Assembly: GCF_000250635.1 (NCBI RefSeq) | Contig: NC_016940.1 | Coordinates: forward strand, 806,001-870,000 | Source of the DNA: Saprospira grandis str. Lewin | Lineage (GTDB): Bacteria > Bacteroidota > Bacteroidia > Chitinophagales > Saprospiraceae | DNA: 64,000 nucleotides | Reading direction: 5' to 3' | In this document: piece by piece, positions 8,796-16,891 of the stretch | Numbering within the stretch: position 1 is the stretch's first letter | Layout of the letters: each line of letters opens with the position of its first letter | Position numbers and translations under genes: made by a program | The notes under the pieces: model-generated | Told to the model about the DNA's origin: nothing | The model's database searches: none | Seen by the model: only the letters and a program-made list of their open reading frames with translations

Positions 8796-9251
8796 ATGAT
8801 TCAACTCGATCAAAAATTACAAGACTATAAATTGAGCAAAAAAATGCTCAAAGCTTTTTACGGCATTTCTTATCCCACCCTACGCAAACGCTTGCGCACT
8901 GCAGGCCTGCAGCATTTTATTGGCCGCAGAAAATTTCTCTTTGCCGAATTCCTACTCATTTTTAAGGCTTTGGGCCAGCCCCAAGAAATCGAAAAAGAAA
9001 TTGAAGAGCTCGCCTTTATTTATGAGCAACTCCTACAGCTTGGACTTATCAAAGGCCAAAGCCAAAAAGCATTGCCCCAAAAAAAGAAGAAAAAACAAGC
9101 CCAAAACAAAAATCGCCCTGCATTACGGCCAATTTCTACGCCCTTGGCCCTCTGGCAAAACTTTTTGCAGCAGTATTATCAAGTACTGCTGCTGGGCTTG
9201 GAGCTGTTGTATGGAGAGAAAAAGGAAAAATGGCTGGCGGAGGTGGCGTAG
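8796..9251 (+). CDS. Hypothetical protein with a possible HTH
   Basis: 151 residues. The N-terminal segment LSKKMLKAFYGISYPTLRKRLRTAG reads like a helix-turn-helix, suggesting DNA binding. A very basic linker (PQKKKKKQAQNKNRPALRP, about 91-110) follows, and then an amphipathic C-terminal helix. I do not recognise a family. The gene is the first inside the segment bracketed by the 75-bp direct repeats and faces the leftward operon that follows. A regulatory or replication role for the island is conceivable but is only a guess from the HTH-like segment. Confidence 0.5.
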   Translation: MIQLDQKLQDYKLSKKMLKAFYGISYPTLRKRLRTAGLQHFIGRRKFLFAEFLLIFKALGQPQEIEKEIEELAFIYEQLLQLGLIKGQSQKALPQKKKKKQAQNKNRPALRPISTPLALWQNFLQQYYQVLLLGLELLYGEKKEKWLAEVA

Positions 9252-9258
9252 GGGGAAA

Positions 9259-9816
9259 CTACCGATTCATAGACCAACGAGGATCAATATCAAATAAGAT
9301 AGTTTTCCCATATTTTGTTTTCATCAAATTATTATCTCCTACATAAAATGTCTTTTCAGGATATTTATCTTCCCAGCCAATCCCTAACTCACGCTCATTT
9401 TTAAACTCTCGTTTTTTTAGAGATTTAGTTCGTTGACAGAATTTCCTAAAGTCGTCTTTATCAAAATAGGTTCTACCTCCTGCAGAATAAAAAGCATGTT
9501 CTACAATTAGCCCATAGTGCAAATTCTCATTATAAATAAAAGGAAATAAATCAAAGGCATTATTGGTCCAATTATGCTGATACAAATATTGGTGAATCAA
9601 TTGAATCTCTTCAATTTTTGATTTGGAGTAACAAATATTTTTACGAATCCAGAATTTATAGCCTATTTCAAGTTCATCATCCTTTTGCAGAAAATAAGCA
9701 TGATTTCCAAAAGCAAACTTATTATTAGTTCCTATAGCAGTTTTTTCTGGATAATAGGCACTTTTATCCCAGAGAATAATTCCATCTTGAACCTCAATTT
9801 TAGGATAGTTCTTCAT
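9259..9816 (-). CDS. Hypothetical protein coupled to the ATP-grasp gene
   Basis: 185 residues, soluble, AT-rich with many Lys, Asn and Tyr. Its ATG directly follows the stop of the ATP-grasp gene (TAGATG), so translation is probably coupled. The C-terminus GKTILFDIDPRW and the middle stretch HYGLIVEHAFYSAGGRTYFDKDDF are the most conserved-looking parts, but I cannot assign a family. Coupling suggests it acts with the ATP-grasp ligase on the same product, or encodes a substrate or accessory protein. Because the upstream gene is split by an IS3 element, expression of this gene may now be weak or driven from the IS. Confidence 0.6.
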   Translation of the reverse strand: MKNYPKIEVQDGIILWDKSAYYPEKTAIGTNNKFAFGNHAYFLQKDDELEIGYKFWIRKNICYSKSKIEEIQLIHQYLYQHNWTNNAFDLFPFIYNENLHYGLIVEHAFYSAGGRTYFDKDDFRKFCQRTKSLKKREFKNERELGIGWEDKYPEKTFYVGDNNLMKTKYGKTILFDIDPRWSMNR

Positions 9817-10632
9817 CTAAAAAGAAATGTATTTTGTTGTTGAAGAAAGATCCTCTAGGGTTGATATATTTGGGAAAATGATATCTTTAAACCCTCTAAG
9901 AGCACAACCTTCAGTAAGTTCTGGTTGAGGTAATTCTTTGCTCCAAAGATATTCACATAGAATATATTCAATATCTCTAAAACCAAAGTGGTGTCTTATA
10001 CTTGAAGACCCAGACAACCTACAGTTTACTTCAAATGGAATAATTTCATCATTTTCAGTAACTATACATTGTAAATTACAAGGGCCTTTTATTGGTATAG
10101 TATCAACTATTTTCTTTAGTATATCTGAAATTTCATCTTGGTGTTGAGTATAAACAGAATAAGCATTAGCTGGAGGACTGCCAAATTTTGATAAAGCCAT
10201 AAAACCATGTAATATATTGGCTTTTGTGACGTAAAACCCAATTGTTAGTTCTGTCCCCTCATACAATCTTTGAATTATATAGTCATCTCCAAAATCGTCT
10301 ATATTTGTTGGGTTGAAATATATGTTTTTAGATCCATACCCCTTTCGAGGCTTTAATATAAATGGGAAATCAATATTTTTCTTTTCAGACGGTAAATATG
10401 AATCTGCAAAAGGAATTGAAGCCTCTGAAAAGAGTTTATATGTCAAATATTTATCACCGAAAATCTCTAATGTTTTGGGTTCAGAGCTTATTATAGAAGG
10501 TAATCTATTTTGATTTATAGATAAGATGCTTACTTCACTTTCATTAGAAGGAATGATCAAATCTATATTATTTTCAGTGCAGAAATTTGCTAATACACTA
10601 ATGTAGTCTTGATCCCTTGCAAAAGGAACCTC
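9817..10632 (-). pseudogene. ATP-grasp ligase, 3' part (split by IS3 element)
   Basis: C-terminal 271 codons of an ATP-grasp enzyme. Visible motifs are the ATP-binding FPFILKPRKGYGSKNIYF and the metal-binding IIPFEVNCRLSGSSSIRHHFG, both typical of carbamoyl-phosphate-synthase-like / PylC-type ATP-grasp proteins. These join carboxylates to amines through acyl-phosphates. The frame continues 45 bases into the IS, where a chance ATG at 10677 gives a 286-residue ORF, but the Rossmann-like N-terminal domain is missing. Removing the IS and one TAAG duplicate restores a continuous 319-codon frame across the junction (KC-L-EVPFARD). Confidence 0.85.
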
Positions 10633-10636
10633 TAAG
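10633..10636. repeat. 4-bp target duplication (TAAG), left of IS3 element
   Basis: TAAG immediately precedes the IS end TGTAGCCTACCC and is repeated at 11846-11849. A 4-bp duplication fits the IS3 family. Confidence 0.85.
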
Positions 10637-11845
10637 TGTAGCCTACCCGTAAGGTGCAACCAAAAAATACTATACATCTAACATCGTCCTTTCAAAGTCA
10701 TATGGGCTAATATTTCCCAGACTTTGGTGGGGACGATTAAAATTGTAGTGCTGAAACCAATTTTGAATTTCCTCATTTAGTTCTTCTAAAGAGTGGAACC
10801 AAGATAAGTTTAAACACTCTGTTCTCAAAGTTTTATTTAATCGCTCAATAAATGCATTTTGGGTAGGTTTTCCTGGCTGGATGAACTTTAATTCAATATC
10901 ATGTTTTTGGGCCCAAGCAGCTAACTTTTTAGAGATGAATTCTGGCCCATTATCGCAACGAATATAGTCAGGTTTACCTCTGTAATCCAGTACTTTATCA
11001 AGTACATCAGTAAGCTTTTTTGCAGAGATACTTTGATGGGCTTCTGTCCACAAAGCTCGCCTTGAGGTCTCATCCATAATGTTGATAATTCGGACCGATT
11101 TCTTATCTGAGCTCATGACCCAATCGCTTAAAAAATCCATAGACCAACCCTTATTTACCTCCTTGGGCAAAGAGATAGGTTCAAATTTTCGGCGAATACG
11201 CTGACGCTTTGGGCGCTGTCTTAAGTTTAATTTTTCTCTCTTCCAGATTCTATACACCTTCTTATGATTGAAGATAACACCTTGATTTCTAATGTAATGA
11301 AAAACCTTCCAAAAGCCCCAAGCTAAATATTCTTTCGTGACTTCATGCAGTAATTTAGCGATTTGATCATCGACTACTTCTGGCCGATGACCTGACTTTC
11401 GTTTATAGTATGTTTGACGACGAAACCCCAAAACGACACAGATTCGACGCACACTGTACTTCTTGGACAGCTCGTCTATGACTCTTTCTTGTCTTTTGGG
11501 GTTAAGTGCTTTTTTGCCCATTACATAGCCCTCTTCTAAAATTTCATAATTCATGCTTAAGTCTGCATACATCTTTTTTAAACGAGTATTTTGGGCCTCT
11601 AATTCCTTGATTAAACGCTCTTTATCGTCAACTTCTTGCTCTTTGGATCTTTTCCATTTATAGAAAGTGGCTGGGCTTATTTGGTGCTTTCTACACAAAT
11701 CTGCCACGCTAAGGCCGCTGTCGTGCTCAGCTAAAATTGATAACTTCTGCTTTTCCGTGAATTTACTTTTTCGCATCCTTTTAGTTTTTGTTCTTTAAGA
11801 TAATTATTTTCTATAACTAATGGTTGCTTTTTTGGGCAGGCTACA
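10637..11845 (-). mobile_element. IS3-family insertion sequence, 1209 bp
   Basis: Termini are TGTAGCCTACCCG... on the left and the inverted match TGTAGCCTGCCCA... on the right, imperfect inverted repeats of about 25 bp that share GCAACC further in. The TG...CA ends and 4-bp target duplication fit IS3. It carries a single transposase gene. The insertion splits the ATP-grasp gene in the same orientation as that gene. Confidence 0.9.
10670..11776 (-). CDS. IS3-family transposase, OrfA-OrfB in one frame
   Basis: 368 residues. Residues 1-89 form the OrfA part: the HTH FTEKQKLSILAEHDSGLSVADLC with SPATFYKWK, then a leucine-zipper-like coiled coil. Residues 90-368 form the OrfB part with the DDE integrase core: SMDFLSDWV (D), YIRCDNGPEFIS (D) and ERLNKTLRTECLN (E). 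Most IS3 elements need a -1 frameshift to fuse OrfA and OrfB. Here the full product is in one frame. At the expected site (GGC AAA AAA GCA CTT AAC) a -1 shift would instead reach TAA after two codons and give a 91-residue OrfA-like product. The gene looks intact. Confidence 0.92.
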   Translation of the reverse strand: MRKSKFTEKQKLSILAEHDSGLSVADLCRKHQISPATFYKWKRSKEQEVDDKERLIKELEAQNTRLKKMYADLSMNYEILEEGYVMGKKALNPKRQERVIDELSKKYSVRRICVVLGFRRQTYYKRKSGHRPEVVDDQIAKLLHEVTKEYLAWGFWKVFHYIRNQGVIFNHKKVYRIWKREKLNLRQRPKRQRIRRKFEPISLPKEVNKGWSMDFLSDWVMSSDKKSVRIINIMDETSRRALWTEAHQSISAKKLTDVLDKVLDYRGKPDYIRCDNGPEFISKKLAAWAQKHDIELKFIQPGKPTQNAFIERLNKTLRTECLNLSWFHSLEELNEEIQNWFQHYNFNRPHQSLGNISPYDFERTMLDV

Positions 11846-11989
11846 TAAGCACTTTTCGCACAGGTGCTTGCCTAAATAAGGATTGATAGCATCTACTCCA
11901 AATAACACAACTTCACTAGAGATACTTTTGATAGTATTTAACACTCCGAACCCTAGATTTCCACTAATCGCCGTTACTAAAACATTCAT
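11846..11989 (-). pseudogene. ATP-grasp ligase, 5' part (split by IS3 element)
   Basis: 48 codons from ATG 11989 encode the start of the ATP-grasp protein: MNVLVTAISGNLGFGVLNTI has the glycine-rich Rossmann-like opening of PylC-type pre-ATP-grasp domains. The frame continues into IS sequence and stops after 13 further codons (61 residues in total). Joined to 10632 across the deleted IS and one TAAG, it yields an uninterrupted protein, so the disruption is recent enough that no other lesion is visible. The TAAG at 11846-11849 is the right-hand target duplicate. Confidence 0.8.
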
Positions 11990-12126
11990 CTTTCTATATT
12001 TGTATTCATCACTTAACCACAGGACAAAAAAAACGCTATTAAAAAGTTAATATTTACTCTTACCCCAAATGAAAGATACAGAAAAAGAGTTAAAGAAAAA
12101 ACTAAGCGCAGCTTTAAGCTACCACT

Positions 12127-12705
12127 ATGAGCAAATACTTCGCACTCCTAATAATTAGCCTAAGCATTCTAAACGCTTCTTGTACTATTTTATATGGGAT
12201 CAAACAGAGGCCTTTTGACGATAAAAGCATAGCAGAATTTGTTAAGGAATTTGATGCAGATGAATCTCTAATTCTTAAAGATTCACTATACAGCATCTAC
12301 TACTATGCTATAGACAGTTGTAGCGACTCAACATTGGTCAAAAATTTATTTCAGCCGCTACAGGTCCATTATTTAGATGCAAATTTTCAACATCTTGCTA
12401 CGCATATCAATTGCTATGCATCGCCAGGATTAACAAAACTAAATTGGTCCGCAAAAGGAAAGCTAGCTAATTTCCCTCCCCTTTCTGATGTCGATGCAAA
12501 AAGTTGTACCCAAGGCTTAGAACACCTACTTTCTCCTTACCCTTTAAAAAATGAGGAGCAGTACTATGTCGTTATTTTTTGGAACCTCTACATGAAGAAA
12601 CAATCTAAGCACTTAATCAAAACCGTAGAAAAATACATCCGAAACAAAGCTTGCAAACTTGTTTTAGTGAATAATGACATCTGGTATGCTGAAACAGAGG
12701 ATTAA
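12127..12705 (+). CDS. Putative lipoprotein of unknown function
   Basis: 192 residues. The signal peptide MSKYFALLIISLSILNASC ends in a lipobox (LNAS-C19), so the product is probably lipid-anchored. The mature part has scattered Cys residues (DSCSDS, HINCYA, KSCTQG) and no recognised domain. It faces away from the split ATP-grasp gene, sharing an upstream region of about 135 bases, and lies inside the AT-rich island. No operon partner. A 29-codon frame (12069-12158) overlaps its start and could be a leader, but I give that little weight. Confidence 0.6.
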   Translation: MSKYFALLIISLSILNASCTILYGIKQRPFDDKSIAEFVKEFDADESLILKDSLYSIYYYAIDSCSDSTLVKNLFQPLQVHYLDANFQHLATHINCYASPGLTKLNWSAKGKLANFPPLSDVDAKSCTQGLEHLLSPYPLKNEEQYYVVIFWNLYMKKQSKHLIKTVEKYIRNKACKLVLVNNDIWYAETED

Positions 12706-12741
12706 ACTCATCCATATTATTTAATCCACCGCTCTACCGCA

Positions 12742-12816
12742 CCCACAAAAAAAGGGCAGCAAAAACATTTAGTTTTTGCTGCCCTTCCCTATTTGAAAGC
12801 CGCTATTTGAAAGGCC
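12742..12816. repeat. 75-bp direct repeat, right copy
   Basis: One mismatch to 8635-8709, with the same 15-bp stem and the same flanking TTTGAAAG motif. It lies just outside the tRNA-Phe terminator. Together the two copies enclose 4.03 kb of AT-rich DNA. Confidence 0.85.
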
Positions 12817-12829
12817 GCTGCATTTTTTA

Positions 12830-12866
12830 CACAAAAAAAACCTCTAAGCCTAAACTTAGAGGTTTT
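12830..12866 (-). terminator. Terminator of tRNA-Phe
   Basis: On the minus strand AAAACCTCTAAG pairs with CTTAGAGGTTTT, followed by a T run. It begins 5 bases downstream of the tRNA 3' end. Confidence 0.85.
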
Positions 12867-12870
12867 GAAG

Positions 12871-12943
12871 TGGTTTCGGGCGGACTCGAACCGCCGACAC
12901 ACGGATTTTCAGTCCGATGCTCTACCAGCTGAGCTACGAAACC
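12871..12943 (-). tRNA. tRNA-Phe (anticodon GAA)
   Basis: 73 nt, reading GGTTTCGTAGCTCAGCTGG... on the minus strand. The acceptor stem GGTTTCG/CGAAACC, D-loop AGCTGGTAGAGC, anticodon loop CTGAAAA with GAA, and T-arm GGCGGTTCGAGTCCGCC are all complete. The discriminator is A and CCA is not encoded. Confidence 0.97.
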
Positions 12944-12966
12944 AGCCGTTTGCTTTGTCAGCGACA

Positions 12967-12999
12967 CAAATATAGGACATCTATAGGCAGAAAAACAAA
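12967..12999 (-). promoter_or_regulatory. Promoter of tRNA-Phe
   Basis: TTTG, 21 bases, then TATATTTG on the minus strand, matching the Bacteroidota TTTG / TAnnTTTG pattern, with the -7 element 23 bases before the mature tRNA 5' end. Confidence 0.7.
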
Positions 13000-13233
13000 T
13001 TTTATCCGCAAAAAAATTAACCGCAAAATATAGTCTCCTGATTATGAGACAGAAAAATTTTATTTTTTACATAAAAAAGAAAAATAGCGCCATTTTTCCA
13101 CCCCATTAAAGCAAAAGCCGAAGGCCAGGCAACAATGGGCTGAGCGCTGCGAAAGGGTGGCCGAAGGCCAGACCCAGTTTTTTGAGCGCAGCGAAAAAAA
13201 CGCAGGGCCGAGCAGACCTGCGAGCCCTGAAGC

Positions 13234-14791
13234 CTTGGGTTGACCCACTTTTAAAAATAAGCTTAACTTAGCTCTAAATCAAGATTTATATGGACAGTAC
13301 AAAGGTATCTTCATTTATGCTAAATAAGCAATCAGTGAGAGTATGTTATAGATTAGCAGAGAGTCTAAAAAATAATCCTAACCCACATTTAACAAATGTA
13401 GCAAAAACTGATGCAGACCGTAAGGCTTTCATGAGGTTGTTATCAAACAAAAATCTTACTGAGGAATACATTCAATTTGAGTTTATTGGCAAAAGTAGGG
13501 AGTCTATGAAGGTGGTTGAAGAAAAGCTTCTGGCCTTTCACGACACCTCTGAAGTTGTACTGAATAAGCAAAGAAATAGACTAACGGACAAAGAGGGTTT
13601 AGGCCCTGGAGGTCGGGAAACAAATTTGTCTGTATTTCTTCACATGGCTCTACTATATGGTCGAGAAAGCTTTCATTATCATGGCTTAGGAGGTGTTCAG
13701 CTTTATAATCGATATAAAAATAGAGTAACTTGTAAGGAGGCTGAAAATAGAAATACGGGTCATTTTAGAGGTGAAATTACGAGGTGGAAAATAAATGTAG
13801 AAGAGACAGAATCTGCGTTAAAAATAATTAACGACCTAATTGATATTTTACATGTTTGTGATCGAGAAGGAGATGTTTATCCTATGATGGAAAGTTTTTT
13901 CAGACAGCATATTAAGTTCTTGATTCGGTCTCGAACAGATAGACGAGCAACGATTTGGGAGGATGGCAAAAAGATTCCATTATGTGATGTCTTTGAACAT
14001 TATCCAGCAGACTTTGAGACGACAGAAACGGTCAAGAGTAGCCGTAAAAAACTTAACGGGAAGAAGCTAGTTATTCGATCTAAAAAAGTGACTTTTGCCG
14101 TTCCCAAATCTTGTAAGTATGTTCTTGGCGAACCAAGGCCTAAACCAATGACAATCAATGTTATTGAGGTCTTTGAAAAGGGCAAAGGTTTTTCAAAATC
14201 TGCCGCTAGAAAAAGAAGCCGAACAAAAAAAGATCATGATGATGAAACCATCAGTTGGCGCTTACTCACAAATGAAGAAATCAACAGCGAAGAAGAGCTC
14301 TTAGAGCTTGTTCTTTGCTACCGCAAGAGGTGGTTAATTGAAACATACTTTAAATATTTAAAATCAGATGGCTTTGATATTGAAAACATATGTTTAAAAA
14401 CAGGTAAAGCTATCCGCAAAATGATACTTATGGCAATCAGTGCATCTGACAAGGTCCTTAAGCTTAAAGAAGCTGGACTTAACCAAGATAATGAGACTCC
14501 AGCAACCTCTATTTTCACAGAAGATGAAGTAGAAGTCTTAGATCTTATATTTAAACAATATCTAAAAGGCGAAAGCCAAAGCCCTTCTTTGCGTAACCCA
14601 TTTACCTCTAAATCAATAGCTTGGGCCTATTGGATCATAGCAAGGTTGGGCGGATTTAATGGCGCAGTGAAGAAAACTAGGCATGCCGTATCCGTCAAGA
14701 AAATAGGACTAGGGTTAGAGAGATTCATATTTATGTATGATGGATATCGATCCCTAAATTGACACCGCTATAAAAAGTGGGTCAACCCAAG
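13234..14791 (+). mobile_element. IS4-family insertion sequence, copy 1, 1558 bp
   Basis: Perfect 19-bp terminal inverted repeats CTTGGGTTGACCCACTTTT bound the element. The 9-bp target duplication CCCTGAAGC is at 13225-13233 and 14792-14800. It has one transposase gene. Same length and ends as the copy at 22050-23607. Confidence 0.93.
13290..14762 (+). CDS. IS4-family transposase, copy 1
   Basis: 490 residues, Tn5/IS50-like type. The DDE core shows ILHVCDREGDVYPM (the DRE-D motif) and CYRKRWLIETYFKYLKSDGFDIE, the YREK signature Y-(2)-R-(3)-E-(6)-K of the IS4 family. The N-terminal region (RKAFMRLLSNKNLTEE) is the DNA-binding part of such transposases. It differs from copy 2 at seven positions (for example A/V in CYRLAES, S/P in GFSKSAARK), so the two copies separated some time ago or came from different donors, yet both frames are intact. 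The stop lies 29 bases before the IS end. Confidence 0.93.
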   Translation: MDSTKVSSFMLNKQSVRVCYRLAESLKNNPNPHLTNVAKTDADRKAFMRLLSNKNLTEEYIQFEFIGKSRESMKVVEEKLLAFHDTSEVVLNKQRNRLTDKEGLGPGGRETNLSVFLHMALLYGRESFHYHGLGGVQLYNRYKNRVTCKEAENRNTGHFRGEITRWKINVEETESALKIINDLIDILHVCDREGDVYPMMESFFRQHIKFLIRSRTDRRATIWEDGKKIPLCDVFEHYPADFETTETVKSSRKKLNGKKLVIRSKKVTFAVPKSCKYVLGEPRPKPMTINVIEVFEKGKGFSKSAARKRSRTKKDHDDETISWRLLTNEEINSEEELLELVLCYRKRWLIETYFKYLKSDGFDIENICLKTGKAIRKMILMAISASDKVLKLKEAGLNQDNETPATSIFTEDEVEVLDLIFKQYLKGESQSPSLRNPFTSKSIAWAYWIIARLGGFNGAVKKTRHAVSVKKIGLGLERFIFMYDGYRSLN

Positions 14792-14851
14792 CCCTGAAGC
14801 ATAGCGACCCAAGGCCGTAGGCCGCAGGGACTGCCCCAAAAAATAAAAAAA

Positions 14852-15658
14852 TTATTCCTCCCAACGATATACCCGTATTTCATTTTCGTAGGCCAAATAT
14901 AAACGGTAGGCCTGATAACGCAAGGCTTTGAGGCCCTCTGTGGGAATGCCCGACTTTTTTAAATCAATTTTTCGCTGCTGAAAACTTTGAAGATGAATGC
15001 GCTGCCAATACTGCTGATGATCCAACCAAGATAAATAAGGGCCCGTGAGTTGGAGGCTGCGCGCATCGGGCAAAGGAATTTTGCGCAAAAAATTGCCGAA
15101 TAAATCGAAGAGGTATAAAGCATTGCCCTCTTCCCAAAGTGCTAATTTATCTTGGCTCTCCCAAAGACGAGTAGGCAAAAAATCATCTCGCAAAATGGAC
15201 CATAATTCGGCCGTTTCGATTAAAACTTGGCCATCGGGAGCCATCTTTTTGAGTTGGAAGTCAATGGCATCGAACAACCAAATTTTTTGGTCCGAACTGC
15301 CCGAAAGCGCATCCACCTGCAATAAATCCCAATCATTGAGATCTAAACTTTGCATTTGGCCCAATCTGCGGTCCAACAATAAAACTTCTTGAAAATCGGA
15401 AAAGAAAATGAGAGGCTGAAAGGGATTACTCACATCCAATTCCTGTATCGCCCCCTGATTGTTTTGGCTAAAACTGTATAACTTTTGGCCCTCGCCATCG
15501 TATTTGTCGATTTTTTTGCCGTCCGCCGATACTATATATAGTTGTTGCAGATGATCGAGGCGAATCAAACTACTTTTTTGCGGAATGCTCCAGAGTAATT
15601 CTTGGCCCTGAGCCCAAAAAGAGAGGAAAAAAAAGAAGAGCAGAAAAAAATGGCGCAT
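14852..15658 (-). CDS. Exported beta-propeller-like protein
   Basis: 268 residues with a signal peptide (MRHFFLLFFFFLSFWAQG). The mature part contains repeated strands of the form LIRLDHLQQLYIVSADGKKIDKYDGEGQKLYSF and LALWEEGNALYLFDLFGNFLRKIPLP, resembling 6-bladed NHL/TolB-type propellers in Bacteroidota. No catalytic residues are recognisable. The start lies 9 bases after the lpxH stop, so it is the second gene of a two-gene unit. The association with LpxH does not indicate a role in lipid A. An alternative is a scaffold or sensor at the cell envelope. Confidence 0.6.
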   Translation of the reverse strand: MRHFFLLFFFFLSFWAQGQELLWSIPQKSSLIRLDHLQQLYIVSADGKKIDKYDGEGQKLYSFSQNNQGAIQELDVSNPFQPLIFFSDFQEVLLLDRRLGQMQSLDLNDWDLLQVDALSGSSDQKIWLFDAIDFQLKKMAPDGQVLIETAELWSILRDDFLPTRLWESQDKLALWEEGNALYLFDLFGNFLRKIPLPDARSLQLTGPYLSWLDHQQYWQRIHLQSFQQRKIDLKKSGIPTEGLKALRYQAYRLYLAYENEIRVYRWEE

Positions 15659-15667
15659 AAAAAAGGA

Positions 15668-16465
15668 TTAAGTCGGAAGCTCGGCCAAATTTTGTTCAGC
15701 TAAAATATCCAAGCCCTCCGGATGTTCAAAATAATGCAAACGCAACTTTCCATCTTCTAAACGAGCAAAAGTGGGCTGCGAAAACCAATCGCCCAAGTTA
15801 ATATAACGGCGACCGCTTTCATCTAAGCGCAGGTCTTGTGCCAAATGTCGGTGACCAAACATAAAAAAATCAACTGTCGGGCAACGCTCTTTTTTTCGCT
15901 GGCAATATAAAATTAACCACTCTTTTTCGCTGCCTAAAAATTTTTGGGGACCATCTTGGGCGGCTCGACTAGAATGCGAAAAAAATTGCGCCAAAGCCGC
16001 TCCAACATCAGGATGCAACCAACGAAACAACCACTGGCAAAAAGAATTTCTAAAAATTTTCTTGATGAATTTATAGCCATGATCGCCTGGCCCCAAGCCA
16101 TCGCCATGCCCAATCAAAAAGTTTTGGCCTTGCAAACAAACTTGAATCGGATCGCGATGAATTTTTGCGCCCAACTCTTTTTCAAAGTAATCAAACATCC
16201 AAACGTCATGATTACCCGTAAATAAATGTAAAACTACTCCCCGATCGGCCAATTGCGCCAATATTCCCAAACTTCTCAAAAAACCTTTGGGCACCACCGT
16301 TTTGTACTCAAACCAAAAGTCAAAAATATCGCCGACCAAATAAAGGGCTTCGGCCTCTTCGTCTGCTAAAATAGTTTGTAACCAACGAACAAATTGTCGT
16401 TCTCTTTTTGCAGAGTTGGCTACTCCTAAATGAATATCTGAAGCAAAATAAATACGAGCGGACAT
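15668..16465 (-). CDS. lpxH: UDP-2,3-diacylglucosamine diphosphatase
   Basis: 265 residues, calcineurin-type metallophosphoesterase. Metal-binding motifs in order: ASDIHLG, GDIFDFW, FTGNHDVW, IGHGDGLGPGD and FMFGHRH. It cleaves UDP-2,3-diacylglucosamine to lipid X at the inner membrane in lipid A synthesis. Length, the GDHGYKFIKKIFRN cap region and YINLGDW near the end fit the LpxH branch and not generic phosphatases. It heads a two-gene unit with the propeller-like protein. The long upstream region to 16891 probably holds its promoter. Confidence 0.88.
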   Translation of the reverse strand: MSARIYFASDIHLGVANSAKRERQFVRWLQTILADEEAEALYLVGDIFDFWFEYKTVVPKGFLRSLGILAQLADRGVVLHLFTGNHDVWMFDYFEKELGAKIHRDPIQVCLQGQNFLIGHGDGLGPGDHGYKFIKKIFRNSFCQWLFRWLHPDVGAALAQFFSHSSRAAQDGPQKFLGSEKEWLILYCQRKKERCPTVDFFMFGHRHLAQDLRLDESGRRYINLGDWFSQPTFARLEDGKLRLHYFEHPEGLDILAEQNLAELPT

Positions 16466-16674
16466 GATTTTTTATAGCTGTTTGCCGCAAGATACCAAAA
16501 AGCAGTGGCGACTTCGATATAGATTCCTTAAAATAAAGAATTGACCGCAGCCGTTAAAATTGAACTCATTTAGAAATAGTTTTCTTCTAAGAATAGAATA
16601 ATAATCCCCCCTTTTGGTTAACTACCTGTCTTTTATAAAAAACATCCACTACAAGCAATCAATTTTAAGGACAA

Positions 16675-16689
16675 GAACAATTATTGTTC
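16675..16689. promoter_or_regulatory. Perfect palindrome between divergent genes
   Basis: GAACAATTATTGTTC, a 15-base palindrome, sits about midway in the 426-base region between lpxH and the rightward membrane-protein gene. It could be an operator but no adjacent regulator is known. Apart from it I see nothing definite in 16466-16891. Confidence 0.3.
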
Positions 16690-16891
16690 ACTTAATTCCT
16701 TAACTCTCAACCCCTAACCTTATTAAGGAATTGCTAATTGTGACCGAAGAAAAAAAAATGCATCACATTTAAGGCTTTTCTTCCGTTTCTTTGCGAAACA
16801 AGCAAAAGTTAAGTTTTTGAGTTATCCCCCCACTATTTTGGCGCCTTTTTCGCACTAAAATAGTTTATACAGCAAAAAATACACTACCACT

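Larger units (their letters stand above)
13138..14837 (-). repeat. Mosaic intergenic repeat, copy E, interrupted by IS4
   Basis: Repeat segments 13138-13233 and 14792-14837 join into one ordinary copy (…CGAGCAGACCTGCGAG-CCCTGAAGC-ATAGCG…GCCCC) once the IS4 element and one 9-bp duplicate are removed. Confidence 0.85.

Noticed and set aside
12069-12158. 29-codon frame overlapping the start of the island lipoprotein gene
   Set aside because: Too short and without supporting signals; at most a leader peptide.
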